A stretch of 64,000 nucleotides of DNA from Pantoea dispersa (GTDB taxonomy: Bacteria > Pseudomonadota > Gammaproteobacteria > Enterobacterales > Enterobacteriaceae), in contig NZ_SCKT01000002.1 of NCBI RefSeq assembly GCF_014155765.1, forward strand, positions 94,427 to 158,426, in the 5' to 3' direction. The translations under genes were made by a program, and so were the position numbers. The notes beneath the pieces are model-generated. The model did not search any database, was not told where the DNA came from, and worked only from the letters and a program-made list of their open reading frames with translations. Below are positions 56,297-64,000 of this stretch, one piece after another. Each line of letters opens with the position of its first letter. The stretch's first letter is position 1.

Positions 56297-57282
56297 CTAT
56301 TTTCTAATAGGCTTTAAAGTTGGAGGAGTCAGATTATTATCCGGGAACGCTGTTACAATTTTCCCACTAGCGGGCTCGTATACCACACGAACTCTGACAC
56401 CATCTCGTTCTTCCCAGGCAACCCACCTTGCCGGCCTTCCTGCGTTTGTATATGCCCCACCAGTTCCGGTCTGAGCAAACCATTGAGTATCGGGGGAGGT
56501 AGCAATGCCTCCCACAGTATGGACAACCTTATCTGCTGACCAACTTTGAGGAAAGACTGTTTTTCCTGGATTTCCAGGATATAGATGTCCCCCTTGCGTA
56601 GGGCTATCCCCATATAAAATATGTTGTTTGGCTTCTGGTGAAAGGATATCAACGTATTTCTGGTTTGAAGGTGATAGTCCAAGATCTGAACTTTAGCAAT
56701 AGACAAAAAGGTTTTAGCAACTACGTACTGCGCCAGCTTGGCTTCACTCGTAGGTACACCACTTGCCAAGATTTCTGCTGCCCGTTGTGGCGTCATTTCT
56801 CCGTCAGCCGCCAATGCACTGACCGGGACCCCAAAGAACTCTGCCCATGCTGTCAGCAATCCTTTAACGGCATCCTGCCCTTCAGGTATTTGACCCTGCG
56901 AGTTTTTAACCAGCGCCGCCGTAAGTTCATCCAGCGAAGCGCCATTATGGATCATGCTGGCCGCAAGGGACTGTTGAGATAAGCCAATATCATTCAGTTC
57001 CTTAGGCAGACTCAGCGAGTTATTATCAACCGCATTCTTCCCTGCCTGAGCGCCGGCCAGCGCACTGGCGCTACTGCCGCCGGTCACGCTGCCTGCCAGA
57101 CCTGTAGCCAGGGTACTTAGTGCACTGATGATATGCTTATCCGACTCCTGCAGGTCGCTGACCTGTTTACCCGGATACATCGAATGAATGATCAACTGAC
57201 CCATCAGCTCTCCGCTGACCGCACCGGTCGCGTCTGCTGCCGCACTGGTTCCTGCCGCCCGCGATCGTATCACACGAACCAT
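56297..57282 (-). pseudogene. orphan cdiA-CT, module o3, EndoU-type nuclease, frameshifted
   Basis: Pre-toxin segment with VDNN in place of VENN, then a linker (KELNDIGLSQQSLAASMIHN). A one-base loss near 56695 changes frame; the other frame reads SPEAKQHILYGDSPTQGGHL, YPGNPGKTVFPQSWSADKVV and GVRVRVVYEPASGKIVTAFP, the bacterial EndoU pattern with the GGH histidine. The stop at 56297 is close to MafI. Confidence 0.8.
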
Positions 57283-57286
57283 TGAA

Positions 57287-57397
57287 CGGATGTCTCGGCC
57301 GGAAAGGCAGATCGATGCGATCCGACAGACGCCAATGACTAAGCAGAAGTTTATTTCTGAGTTGCTGGATAAAGTGATGGGTAAACGGAACAGCTAA
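57287..57397 (+). pseudogene. 3' remnant of an XRE regulator gene
   Basis: [20 protein letters not shown] and FISELLDKVMGKRNS, open to TAA at 57395. Arg-Pro in place of Arg-Leu is shared with the 54515 copy. Confidence 0.55.
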
Positions 57398-57464
57398 CAG
57401 GCGCGGAACCGTGGTGCTCGAAACCCCAGCCCGCTGACCGCAAGCAATTAACAAGGAGCTGGTT

Positions 57465-57677
57465 ATGGCTGGCACGCATCATAAGCCAGAGACCGACACG
57501 CCCACAGCTCAATCAAGACGTTACACCGTGGGATATGTCCGGGATCAGAGGAAGTTCACGCTTTCACCGTCTATTATCCTGAAGGGCCACTGGATGGCGG
57601 CACTGGGATTTGAGACCGGGCAGAAGATCGAGGTGCTCACTCAGCCGGGACAGTTGATTATCCGCCTGGCTGCTTAA
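57465..57677 (+). CDS. short SymE-like protein
   Basis: Protein of 70 residues: SRRYTVGYVRDQRKFTLSPS, IILKGHWMAALGFETGQKIE and PGQLIIRLAA. It differs from the 54707 copy mainly in the loop after YVRD. AAGGAGCTGGTT lies before the ATG. The frame is intact with no C-terminal helix. Confidence 0.78.
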   Translation: MAGTHHKPETDTPTAQSRRYTVGYVRDQRKFTLSPSIILKGHWMAALGFETGQKIEVLTQPGQLIIRLAA

Positions 57678-57700
57678 GGATAACTGACTGATAAAAATGG

Positions 57701-57727
57701 AATCCCGGCTCACTGGCCGGGATTTCT
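57701..57727. terminator. bidirectional terminator, symE-like/o2
   Basis: AATCCCGGC/GCCGGGATT around TCACTG, followed by TCTT. Confidence 0.78.
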
Positions 57728-57735
57728 TGTTAAGA

Positions 57736-57984
57736 TCAATTAGGATCTGATGGGGGAGATTTTCGCGTATTGAACTTGTCTGTCAGATTAAAAACTATTG
57801 TAGCTAATGTAATCGCTGTTCCTGCAATAGTTCCAAAAACAATAGCTCTCTTTAGCTGTCCATCGGGAATTAGAAAAAATCCATTTTTGATATATATAAT
57901 CATCGATGATCCAGCCCCCAAAATAAAACAAATCAGTATACAAAAAACACAAGAGTAAATTAGTAATTTGATATATGCGATCAT
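57736..57984 (-). CDS. membrane immunity protein, module o2
   Basis: Protein of 82 residues with two or three hydrophobic helices (LLIYSCVFCILICFILGAGS; AIVFGTIAGTAITLATIVF) and the tail RKSPPSDPN, identical in pattern to the o10 and o13 proteins. The ATG overlaps the toxin TGA by four bases. Intact. Confidence 0.75.
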   Translation of the reverse strand: MIAYIKLLIYSCVFCILICFILGAGSSMIIYIKNGFFLIPDGQLKRAIVFGTIAGTAITLATIVFNLTDKFNTRKSPPSDPN

Positions 57985-58739
57985 TTTTTCTCCTCCTTTT
58001 CTTTTTCAGAAGATTTTTGTGGAGTTAATGTATTTAAGAGATTTTGTGTATATCCACCTAAAAATTCTGTCCCGAGCGAGCCTATAGCATCAAATATGAA
58101 GCCAGGTGCATCCTTTCCTGTTAACGAATTAACAACCCCTGGTGCATATTCACCAAATCCCCATCCCAATCCAGCGCTACCTGCGGCGATACCAATCGCC
58201 CCAATATCAGCTCCATTGCTCAATGCCGCACCAGTCGTAGCTATTCCTACGTTCTGCAATAGTCCACGTCCCGGAGCCAGTGCGCCGGTTACAGCCGCAG
58301 AAGCACTGCCCCAGTAGTCCCAGGTTGTTTGCTGATTTTCAGGCAGGCTTTGATTCTTCTCACTGTTGATATCAAACCACTGATACGTACCATTAGCCAT
58401 TGCCGCGATGACTGCACCACCGACTACTTTACCTACCGATGCAGCCGGACCTAAATAAGCTGCTCCTGCTATCAACACGCCGTCCTTATATCCATTCACG
58501 ATAACCTTGGTTATATTCGCGCCGTCAGGCAAATCACCCTGCGTCAGTTTATCCAATCCTGCCTGTTTCTGCTCTGGTGTAAGGTTATGTTCCTCTGAAT
58601 ACTGATTCCATGACTGCGCAGCGGAGCCTGAACTGGTCATACCCGTACCCAAACTTAGCGCATTATTCTCAACCGCATTCTTCCCTGCCTGAGCGCCGGC
58701 CAGCGTACTGGCGCTACTGCCGCTACTGCCGCCGGTCAC
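57981..58739 (-). CDS. orphan CdiA-CT, module o2, open glycine-rich toxin with shortened pre-toxin part
   Basis: Open frame of 252 codons. Only the end of the pre-toxin segment ([25 protein letters not shown]) is left: a deletion of about 170 bases joined two GCCGCC stretches at 58738-58746. The toxin WNQYSEEHNLTPEQKQAGLD, KVIVNGYKDGVLIAGAAYLG and AGSAGLGWGFGEYAPGVVNS is an intact relative of o10 and o13 and ends SSEKEKEEKK. The ATG used is internal, so expression as such is doubtful. Confidence 0.75.
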   Translation of the reverse strand: MTGGSSGSSASTLAGAQAGKNAVENNALSLGTGMTSSGSAAQSWNQYSEEHNLTPEQKQAGLDKLTQGDLPDGANITKVIVNGYKDGVLIAGAAYLGPAASVGKVVGGAVIAAMANGTYQWFDINSEKNQSLPENQQTTWDYWGSASAAVTGALAPGRGLLQNVGIATTGAALSNGADIGAIGIAAGSAGLGWGFGEYAPGVVNSLTGKDAPGFIFDAIGSLGTEFLGGYTQNLLNTLTPQKSSEKEKEEKK

Positions 58740-58770
58740 GCCGCCCGCGATCTTATCACACGAACCATTG

Positions 58771-58882
58771 CACTGGTGCCACGGCTGGAAAGGCAGATCG
58801 ATGCGATCCGACAGACGCTAATGGCGAAGCAGAAGTTTATTTCTGAGATGCTCGATAACGTGATGGGTAAACGGATTAGCTA
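58771..58882 (+). pseudogene. 3' remnant of an XRE regulator gene
   Basis: [20 protein letters not shown] and [15 protein letters not shown], open to TAA. Confidence 0.6.
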
Positions 58883-58951
58883 ACAGGCGCGGAACTGAGG
58901 TGCTCGAATATCCCAGCCCGCTGACCGCAAGCAATTAACGAGGAGCTGCTT

Positions 58952-59170
58952 ATGGCTGGCACCCAGCTTAAGTCAGAAACCGACACGCCCTCAACTAAAT
59001 CAAGACGTTATACCGTGGGATATATTCGTGATCACCTGAAGCACCGGCCTTCACCGTCGATCACCCTGCGCGGGCACTGGATGGCAGAGCTGGGATTTGC
59101 GACCAGGCAGAAGATCGAGGGGATCACTGAACCGGGACAGATGATTATCCGGCTGGCAGCAGCTGAGTGA
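58952..59170 (+). CDS. short SymE-like protein
   Basis: Protein of 72 residues: TKSRRYTVGYIRDHLKHRPS, ITLRGHWMAELGFATRQKIE and PGQMIIRLAAAE. The Gly of the TGQK turn is Arg here (ATRQK), and the following EV is EG, so activity may be weakened. GAGGAGCTGCTT leader as in the 45964 copy. Confidence 0.75.
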   Translation: MAGTQLKSETDTPSTKSRRYTVGYIRDHLKHRPSPSITLRGHWMAELGFATRQKIEGITEPGQMIIRLAAAE

Positions 59171-59177
59171 TAATGTA

Positions 59178-59206
59178 AAAATCCCGGCTCAATGGCCAGG
59201 ATTTCC
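59178..59206. terminator. bidirectional terminator, symE-like/o1
   Basis: AAATCCCGGCTCAATGGCCAGGATTT with one mismatch in the stem. Confidence 0.65.
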
Positions 59207-59208
59207 TT

Positions 59209-59481
59209 TTAGTTATCTGTATAAGCGGCTATTAGCTTATTTATTTCACACCAAAGTTGACCTTCATTAAATTCACATTCTTGACGATCATTATCTGGGT
59301 TATACATATCAGCAATACAAAATACGCTGGAGAGTAACTCACTTAAATTATCATCATCCTGTGCAAGTAATTCATTATCACGTTCTGTTTTCCACTTAAT
59401 CATATAAGTGTCCACAAAGCAGCCAGCGGTTATGTCCTTGGATATAAAACTGTCAATGTAGCTCTTAAGTGATTGACTCAT
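59209..59481 (-). CDS. colicin D-type immunity protein, module o1
   Basis: Protein of 90 residues: SYIDSFISKDITAGCFVDTY, MIKWKTERDNELL, LLSSVFCIADMYNPDNDR and the acidic end match colicin D-like immunity proteins, which block tRNA-cleaving toxins. The ATG at 59481 follows the toxin stop by one base; a longer in-frame start is rejected. Intact although the toxin is reduced to a tail. Confidence 0.78.
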   Translation of the reverse strand: MSQSLKSYIDSFISKDITAGCFVDTYMIKWKTERDNELLAQDDDNLSELLSSVFCIADMYNPDNDRQECEFNEGQLWCEINKLIAAYTDN

Positions 59482-59482
59482 C

Positions 59483-59590
59483 TTAAATCTCGTTATCCAT
59501 AACGTTATCATACTTTTTCGTTTGAGGATCAAGCTTCCATCCACTGACAAAATTACCTGTTATATCAACCACAACTACATTATTTTTTGC
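59483..59590 (-). pseudogene. 3' stub of a colicin D-like toxin, module o1
   Basis: About 35 codons remain: NNVVVVDITGNFVSGWKLDP and KYDNVMDNEI then TAA. The motif FVSGWKL is the C-terminal end of colicin D-type tRNases. Everything upstream is replaced by a symE relic. Confidence 0.65.
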
Positions 59591-59664
59591 GGGTTAAAAA
59601 ATACTTTCAATTCTGGAACTAACAAGTATTTGCCATGTTCATAAGTACTTGTGTTATCTAAATG

Positions 59665-59830
59665 TGGCGTGGTCTCCGTCAACAGGCCGAAGATGAAGCA
59701 GTGACTTAAGGCGTTCCCTGGCGCGCTGAACTACACCGGCGATCTGCCGGTGATCAAGCGCGGGAACGGGCATTATGGGTGGATTTGACGGCTAAAAATA
59801 GGAAGATCCCGGCTTGAGAGCCGGGATCAT
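59665..59830 (+). pseudogene. 3' relic of a long-type symE, with terminator
   Basis: GTCAACAGGCCGAAGATGAA, GGCGATCTGCCGGTGATCAA and GACGGC match the 3' end of the gene at 44255-44612. GATCCCGGC/GCCGGGATC at 59804-59829 is its terminator and also ends the leftward cdiI transcript. Confidence 0.6.
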
Positions 59831-59836
59831 TGATGG

Positions 59837-60169
59837 CTAATCGTCGTAGCGGAAGTCTATATTTAGTTTCATTTTTTCAACATCCAGAGTCACTTTACAT
59901 CCATGCCACGCAGGGCGGCCATTGGTCAGATTGTTTTCAATATAGTAGTTGCGAAGCTCTACTAAATAATGAAGGATATCTGTATTCGCCCTTCCACCTG
60001 CCGTTAACCATTGAGTTTTATCATCATCATCAAGATAATCATATTCATACTCACAATGATCATTTTCCGGTGACAATTCTGCACGCATAATGATCTTCTT
60101 AGCTTTGTCGGGAGCGATACTATATAAAACAGTACCGATATCTTTATAAATCTCTTGATCATTTCTCAT
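59837..60169 (-). CDS. cdiI: CdiI immunity protein, YezG-like
   Basis: Immunity protein of 110 residues of the YezG/DUF600 type: EIYKDIGTVLYSIAPDKAKK, YEYDYLDDDDKTQWL and YYIENNLTNGRPAWHGCKVT. YezG-type proteins protect against DNA/RNA non-specific nuclease toxins, which fits the CdiA end encoded just upstream. The ATG shares its A with the cdiA TAA (TAATG). A full-length relative stands alone at 31453. Confidence 0.88.
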   Translation of the reverse strand: MRNDQEIYKDIGTVLYSIAPDKAKKIIMRAELSPENDHCEYEYDYLDDDDKTQWLTAGGRANTDILHYLVELRNYYIENNLTNGRPAWHGCKVTLDVEKMKLNIDFRYDD

Positions 60170-63100
60170 TATTTCCCTCCCGGTGCATTTATAAAGGTTT
60201 TTTCTATTGGGCGACCACCATTAATAGAGTAGATAACGTTGAAGCTTTCAGGGCGACCACCAGTTCCAGAATAAACGGGATCTATCTTAACATTCACCTG
60301 CTTACCCTCTTTCAGGGCAGAAGCCCACGTATTTTCCATTTGTTTCCAGGCACCCTTATTCAGATTACCACTCATTGGAACAATATTAAGCTTCTCACCC
60401 ATACCACCAAAAATGCTGGCTATCAGGTGACCACCTTCATCCCCTGCAACCCCACATTTACCAGCTTTGCACTGTTGGTATGTATTACGGTCTTTTGTCA
60501 ATAATGACAGATCTGCTTCAACAGACGCTACCCGGCCATTATTATCGGTCACATAAGTTTTATTAGCATCAACTTTATACGTTTTATTTGGCAGGGGATT
60601 ATTCAGTTCTTTACTCCAGTTTCCCTTACTACCTGATACTGCAACGATTTCATCGCTGGCCTTATTGATCAGCTTCGAGGCTTCAGCAAGTTCCCCTTTG
60701 TTCAGCGCTGTCTCAGCCGCTTTAATGGCCTTGCCCGCCACATCCCCTGCGCCCGGTATCAACCCTAACGCTGCGGCAAGATAATCCAGCGCACTCTGCG
60801 CTTCCGCAAAGCTCTTGATATCACCCACCACCGGCACAAAATCTGCACCGGCGGCAAGAGTTTCTTTCAGCGATTCACGCCGCTCGTCGTACATTTTCAC
60901 CGAGCAGGCTTCCGCGCTTAATCCGGCACAGTTCTCCTTCTTATAGCGCTCGTTTTCCGCCTCAACATACTCACCGGCCTTCTGCTCAAGCGTTTTACCT
61001 TCAGACTGCGCCTGCGCTATATCACCCAGCGAGTTATTCTCAACCGCATTCTTCCCTGCCTGAGCGCCGGCCAGCGCACTGGCGCTACTGCCGCCGGTCA
61101 CGCCGCCTGCCAGACCTGCAGCCAGTGTACTCAGTGCACTGATGATCTGCTTATCCGACTCCTGCAGGTCACTGACCTGTTTACCCGGATACATCGAATG
61201 CATGATCAACTGACCCATCAGCTCTCCGCTGACCGCACCGGTCGCGCCTGCTGCCGCGCTGTTGCCTGCCGCCCACGATGTTACCGCACCTACCACTGCA
61301 TGAGCCATTGCTTTTGCGGCCTGATTGTCGGCGGTATATTTGTGTATCTGCTCGGCCAGATACGGTGCCGCTGCGCCGCTGGCTGCCTGCGCCAGATTGC
61401 CACCCGCCAAACCCTGAATCGCCGCAGTCGCCGCCTGAATCCCCTTCTGGATATCGCTGCCGGTGCCCCAGAGTGCCATGGCCTTCTTATAATCACTGCT
61501 GTTTTCCAGCGCTTCCTGATACGCTTTCTTTTCAGCCGCAGGAGCGTCGGCATCCGGCTGGTTTATGTTGTTTTTTGCCAGTTCCTTCTTACCTGCTTCC
61601 GTCGCCTCAATCTGCCCCTGCGTCCGGGCGATATCAGCAACCTGGCTGCCTATTTCACCGATCAGCTGAGCCGTCTGCAGGCGTTTCTGCTCCTTCTCTT
61701 TGTCGAAAATCGGGCTGATGCTGTCATTAGCGTGCTCGGTGTCGCGGCTAAGTGCAGCAACATCCTGCTGCTGATTTGCCTGGTCGCGCACCACTATCGA
61801 TCCCTGGGCAACGGCTGACTGCGTTGTTCCCTCTGCGTGGCCACTGCTGCCTGCGCCCGCCAGCATACTGGCGGCCATGTTCCCTTTGAACTGGCCGCTG
61901 AAGTTCCCCGCCGAACTGAGGCCAATCCCCTGGTGCTGGGTTTTATAATCTGCCTGATTATGCAGGTCCGTGAAGCCCAGCGTGCCGGTATCAAGACGGT
62001 TTTTATCCGCGTCAGCCTGGCTGGCTATCACCGCACCATTGAGCTGGGTGTGACTGCCAACGTTAATATCAAACCCGCCCTGACCGGCATAAATGCCGCT
62101 TTGCTCCAGCACACTGTCGTAATTGCTGTGCATTTTATCCTGGCTGGCGTTGATATAACCGGAACCGGTCATTGAGCCAAAAGTGAAACTGCCGCCGGCT
62201 CCAAAACTGATCTGCTTCGAATCATAGTTATCGCTATCCTGCAGACTAGTAATAGACAGGTTGCGACCAATGTCAGCAGTCACGCTGTTACCGTTAACCA
62301 GCGCGCCAGTCAAAGTGGTGTCACGACCGCTACTGATGTCGACAACACCGCCGCTGTCGAGGGTGGTTTCGCTCCAGACGGTGCCATTCCCCTTTTCATG
62401 GCCTTTCGCCCCGTTAACGCTGGCGAAAATACTCAGTCCTGCGCTGCCACTGCCCACGCCGAAACTTAGCCCGATACCGCCACCGCTGCTGCTGTTTTTA
62501 CCGCTGGTTTGTTGCGTACTTGCCGCGCCCGTCAGGTTGATGTCGTTCGCTGCGTGCAGTGACGTATCACCACCAGCCTTGAGCTGGCTACCGGCAATCA
62601 GCAAATCACCGCTGCTGGCACTAGTGCCTTTACCAGTGGCATCAATACTGAGGTTTCTCCCGGCATTCAGCGTAGAACCGCTGACGGCGTCGGACTCCTG
62701 ATGCTGCTGAGATTTTGATTTTTGAGTGGTCAGCGAAATACTGATGCCAACGCCATTGTTAGGATCGCCATTGGCCTGCGCAAGCTGGCTGGCCTGGTTC
62801 GCCTGAACACCGGAAAGCACCGCTTTGGTTGCCTGTAATGCGGCCAGACGCCCATCGCTCTCTTTTTTGGCGGACTGTGCAGCAGAGACCGCACTGTTAA
62901 CTGCCTCGGCTACTGCGCCTGAAAGCGCCAGCGTCAGTCCACTGGTGCGCTGCTCAAAACGTTCGTCGCGCGTACGTACATCGTGGCCGGGCGTGATTGC
63001 TACGCTGTCACCTTTCAGGGCCATGTTGCCGCCGGCAATCAAATCAGCCCCCTGCACCTGCAACTGCTGGCCTGCGGTGATTGAAACGTTCCCGCCGGTG

Positions 63101-64000
63101 CTGCCAACGGTACTGACACTCTGGCTTTGCGTCGTGCCTTTTTCCTTCAGATCGTGCAGCGACTTACTGCTGCCGATGCTGATACCCAGCCCACCGGTTC
63201 CCATCAGGCCACTTTTTTTCGTCTCGGAAAAACGCCAGCTCGACTCCGTGTTGGTAGCGGCAGAGATCCCGACATTGTTACCGGCGCTGAGCGCCACGTT
63301 ATCATCACCCGCGACCTGCGATCCTTTTACCAGCAGATCGTGACCCGCGCTTACGGAGATATTGTTGCCACTGAGCAACGTGCCTTTTTCGTGCGTAGCG
63401 CTGTCTTCCTGAATGGTGTGGGTGGTCTTCTTGCTGAACAGACCTTTTTTGGTTTTCGTCTCTTCGCGATAGTTATAATCGCTTTCGGTGGCCGTGGTGA
63501 GGTTAATATCATGCCCGGCTCGCGCGGCGATATACTGTTTTGCCGTAATCTCACTGGCTGCGCTGTTGATGTCATTCCCTGCGGCCAGCACGATATTACC
63601 GCCACTGCTGATTTCGCTGCCGGTTTGACGAACCTGCTCGTTGATCGTCACTTTTTTGCCGCCCCGGCTCTCGCTGTATACGCGACTCTGCTGGGCATTC
63701 AGGTTCAGATCGCGCCCTGCGCTCAGGGAGGCGTTTAAATCGGCCATCAGCTGCGCTGCCTGCGAGTTAATATCGCGACCGGCGCTCAACGCTAAATTTC
63801 CGCTGCTCTGGATGGTACTGCGCGTAGCGTTAATGCTGTCGTTTTTGCTATTGCCCTGCGTCTGATGGCTACTGTTATCCAGCGTATTCAGATTGATATC
63901 ATTTGCGGCGGCCAGCGTCGTATCGCCTTTTGACACCAGTGTGCTGCCGCTCAGATTCAGGTCGTGACCGGCACGCGCGGTGAGATCGCCACCCGCACTT
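60169..64000 (-). CDS. cdiA: CdiA contact-dependent inhibition toxin, 3' part (5' end beyond window)
   Basis: More than 1,270 codons of a two-partner-secreted surface exoprotein; the frame stays open to the window edge. From the edge to about 61,800 are filamentous-haemagglutinin repeats (AGHDLNL, SAGRDINS, VSAGHDLLV). Next comes the pre-toxin region with [20 protein letters not shown] and AVENN (VENN at 61033-61044), then an entry domain (DFVPVVGDIKSFAEAQSALD) and the toxin. The toxin has GDEGGHLIASIFGG, NIVPMSGNLNKGAWKQMENT and KQVNVKIDPVYSG, a DNA/RNA non-specific endonuclease (Endonuclease_NS_2-like). It is the expressed locus to which the 14 orphan modules correspond. cdiB must lie beyond the edge. 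Confidence 0.93.
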   Translation of the reverse strand, partial: SAGGDLTARAGHDLNLSGSTLVSKGDTTLAAANDINLNTLDNSSHQTQGNSKNDSINATRSTIQSSGNLALSAGRDINSQAAQLMADLNASLSAGRDLNLNAQQSRVYSESRGGKKVTINEQVRQTGSEISSGGNIVLAAGNDINSAASEITAKQYIAARAGHDINLTTATESDYNYREETKTKKGLFSKKTTHTIQEDSATHEKGTLLSGNNISVSAGHDLLVKGSQVAGDDNVALSAGNNVGISAATNTESSWRFSETKKSGLMGTGGLGISIGSSKSLHDLKEKGTTQSQSVSTVGSTGGNVSITAGQQLQVQGADLIAGGNMALKGDSVAITPGHDVRTRDERFEQRTSGLTLALSGAVAEAVNSAVSAAQSAKKESDGRLAALQATKAVLSGVQANQASQLAQANGDPNNGVGISISLTTQKSKSQQHQESDAVSGSTLNAGRNLSIDATGKGTSASSGDLLIAGSQLKAGGDTSLHAANDINLTGAASTQQTSGKNSSSGGGIGLSFGVGSGSAGLSIFASVNGAKGHEKGNGTVWSETTLDSGGVVDISSGRDTTLTGALVNGNSVTADIGRNLSITSLQDSDNYDSKQISFGAGGSFTFGSMTGSGYINASQDKMHSNYDSVLEQSGIYAGQGGFDINVGSHTQLNGAVIASQADADKNRLDTGTLGFTDLHNQADYKTQHQGIGLSSAGNFSGQFKGNMAASMLAGAGSSGHAEGTTQSAVAQGSIVVRDQANQQQDVAALSRDTEHANDSISPIFDKEKEQKRLQTAQLIGEIGSQVADIARTQGQIEATEAGKKELAKNNINQPDADAPAAEKKAYQEALENSSDYKKAMALWGTGSDIQKGIQAATAAIQGLAGGNLAQAASGAAAPYLAEQIHKYTADNQAAKAMAHAVVGAVTSWAAGNSAAAGATGAVSGELMGQLIMHSMYPGKQVSDLQESDKQIISALSTLAAGLAGGVTGGSSASALAGAQAGKNAVENNSLGDIAQAQSEGKTLEQKAGEYVEAENERYKKENCAGLSAEACSVKMYDERRESLKETLAAGADFVPVVGDIKSFAEAQSALDYLAAALGLIPGAGDVAGKAIKAAETALNKGELAEASKLINKASDEIVAVSGSKGNWSKELNNPLPNKTYKVDANKTYVTDNNGRVASVEADLSLLTKDRNTYQQCKAGKCGVAGDEGGHLIASIFGGMGEKLNIVPMSGNLNKGAWKQMENTWASALKEGKQVNVKIDPVYSGTGGRPESFNVIYSINGGRPIEKTFINAPGGK

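Noticed and set aside
61198-63738. Several rightward frames antisense to cdiA
   Set aside because: cdiA is a continuous long frame with clear repeats; the antisense frames have no start signals.

Overview
The window looks like chromosome of an Enterobacterales bacterium of the Pantoea/Erwinia type. The evidence is the complete arnBCADTEF lipid A modification operon, the dat-ddc diaminobutyrate pair, inositol genes, a DigH hydrolase, a tailspike-like exopolysaccharide enzyme and intergenic hairpins of the form GCG-ATAAAT-CGC. The species cannot be fixed from sequence alone.

Bases 1-37,460 are an ordinary chromosomal stretch. In order they hold: an SDR; an old-yellow-enzyme reductase; periplasmic UraH; a divergent XRE regulator/SDR pair; a tryptophan permease; a leftward inositol operon (iolT, a TIM-barrel isomerase, iolG); an MHS-family transporter; the leftward arn operon with candidate PmrA (BasR) boxes; a 71-codon gene with its own PmrA-like box; a prepilin peptidase; dat-ddc; a RidA/TetR pair sharing two perfect palindromes; a LysR/aldo-keto reductase pair; a MocR regulator divergent from gabT-gabP; a lone YezG-type immunity-like gene; digH; a tailspike-like beta-helix protein; and a GDSL esterase autotransporter.

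Bases 37,900-64,000 are a large contact-dependent inhibition (CDI) island, the most remarkable part of the window. The 3' part of a full cdiA gene (60,169 to the window edge, leftward) ends in a non-specific nuclease toxin and is followed by its YezG-like immunity gene. Downstream lie 14 orphan cdiA-CT/cdiI modules, numbered here o1 (nearest cdiA) to o14 (farthest). Most complete modules carry the same pre-toxin segment of about 85 codons up to the VENN motif, then a different toxin, then an immunity gene. The recognisable toxins include a TNT-type NAD glycohydrolase, an EndoU-type nuclease, a colicin D-like tail and four related glycine-rich, probably membrane-active toxins with membrane immunity proteins. 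Most module boundaries carry a rightward SymE-like gene, usually behind the 3' remnant of an XRE regulator gene, and nearly all carry a shared bidirectional terminator. One boundary keeps the full XRE-symE pair followed by an RNA 2'-phosphotransferase (kptA).

Reading every module codon by codon, 13 of 14 immunity frames are open. Only 3 of 14 toxin frames are open from VENN to their natural end; 8 carry frameshifts or stops and 3 are 3' stubs. This looks like a silent toxin cassette archive whose toxin ends decay while immunity is kept. The homologous VENN segments would let cassettes recombine into cdiA. The sequence shows the layout and the lesions; the function of the archive and of the interleaved SymE-like genes is inference.
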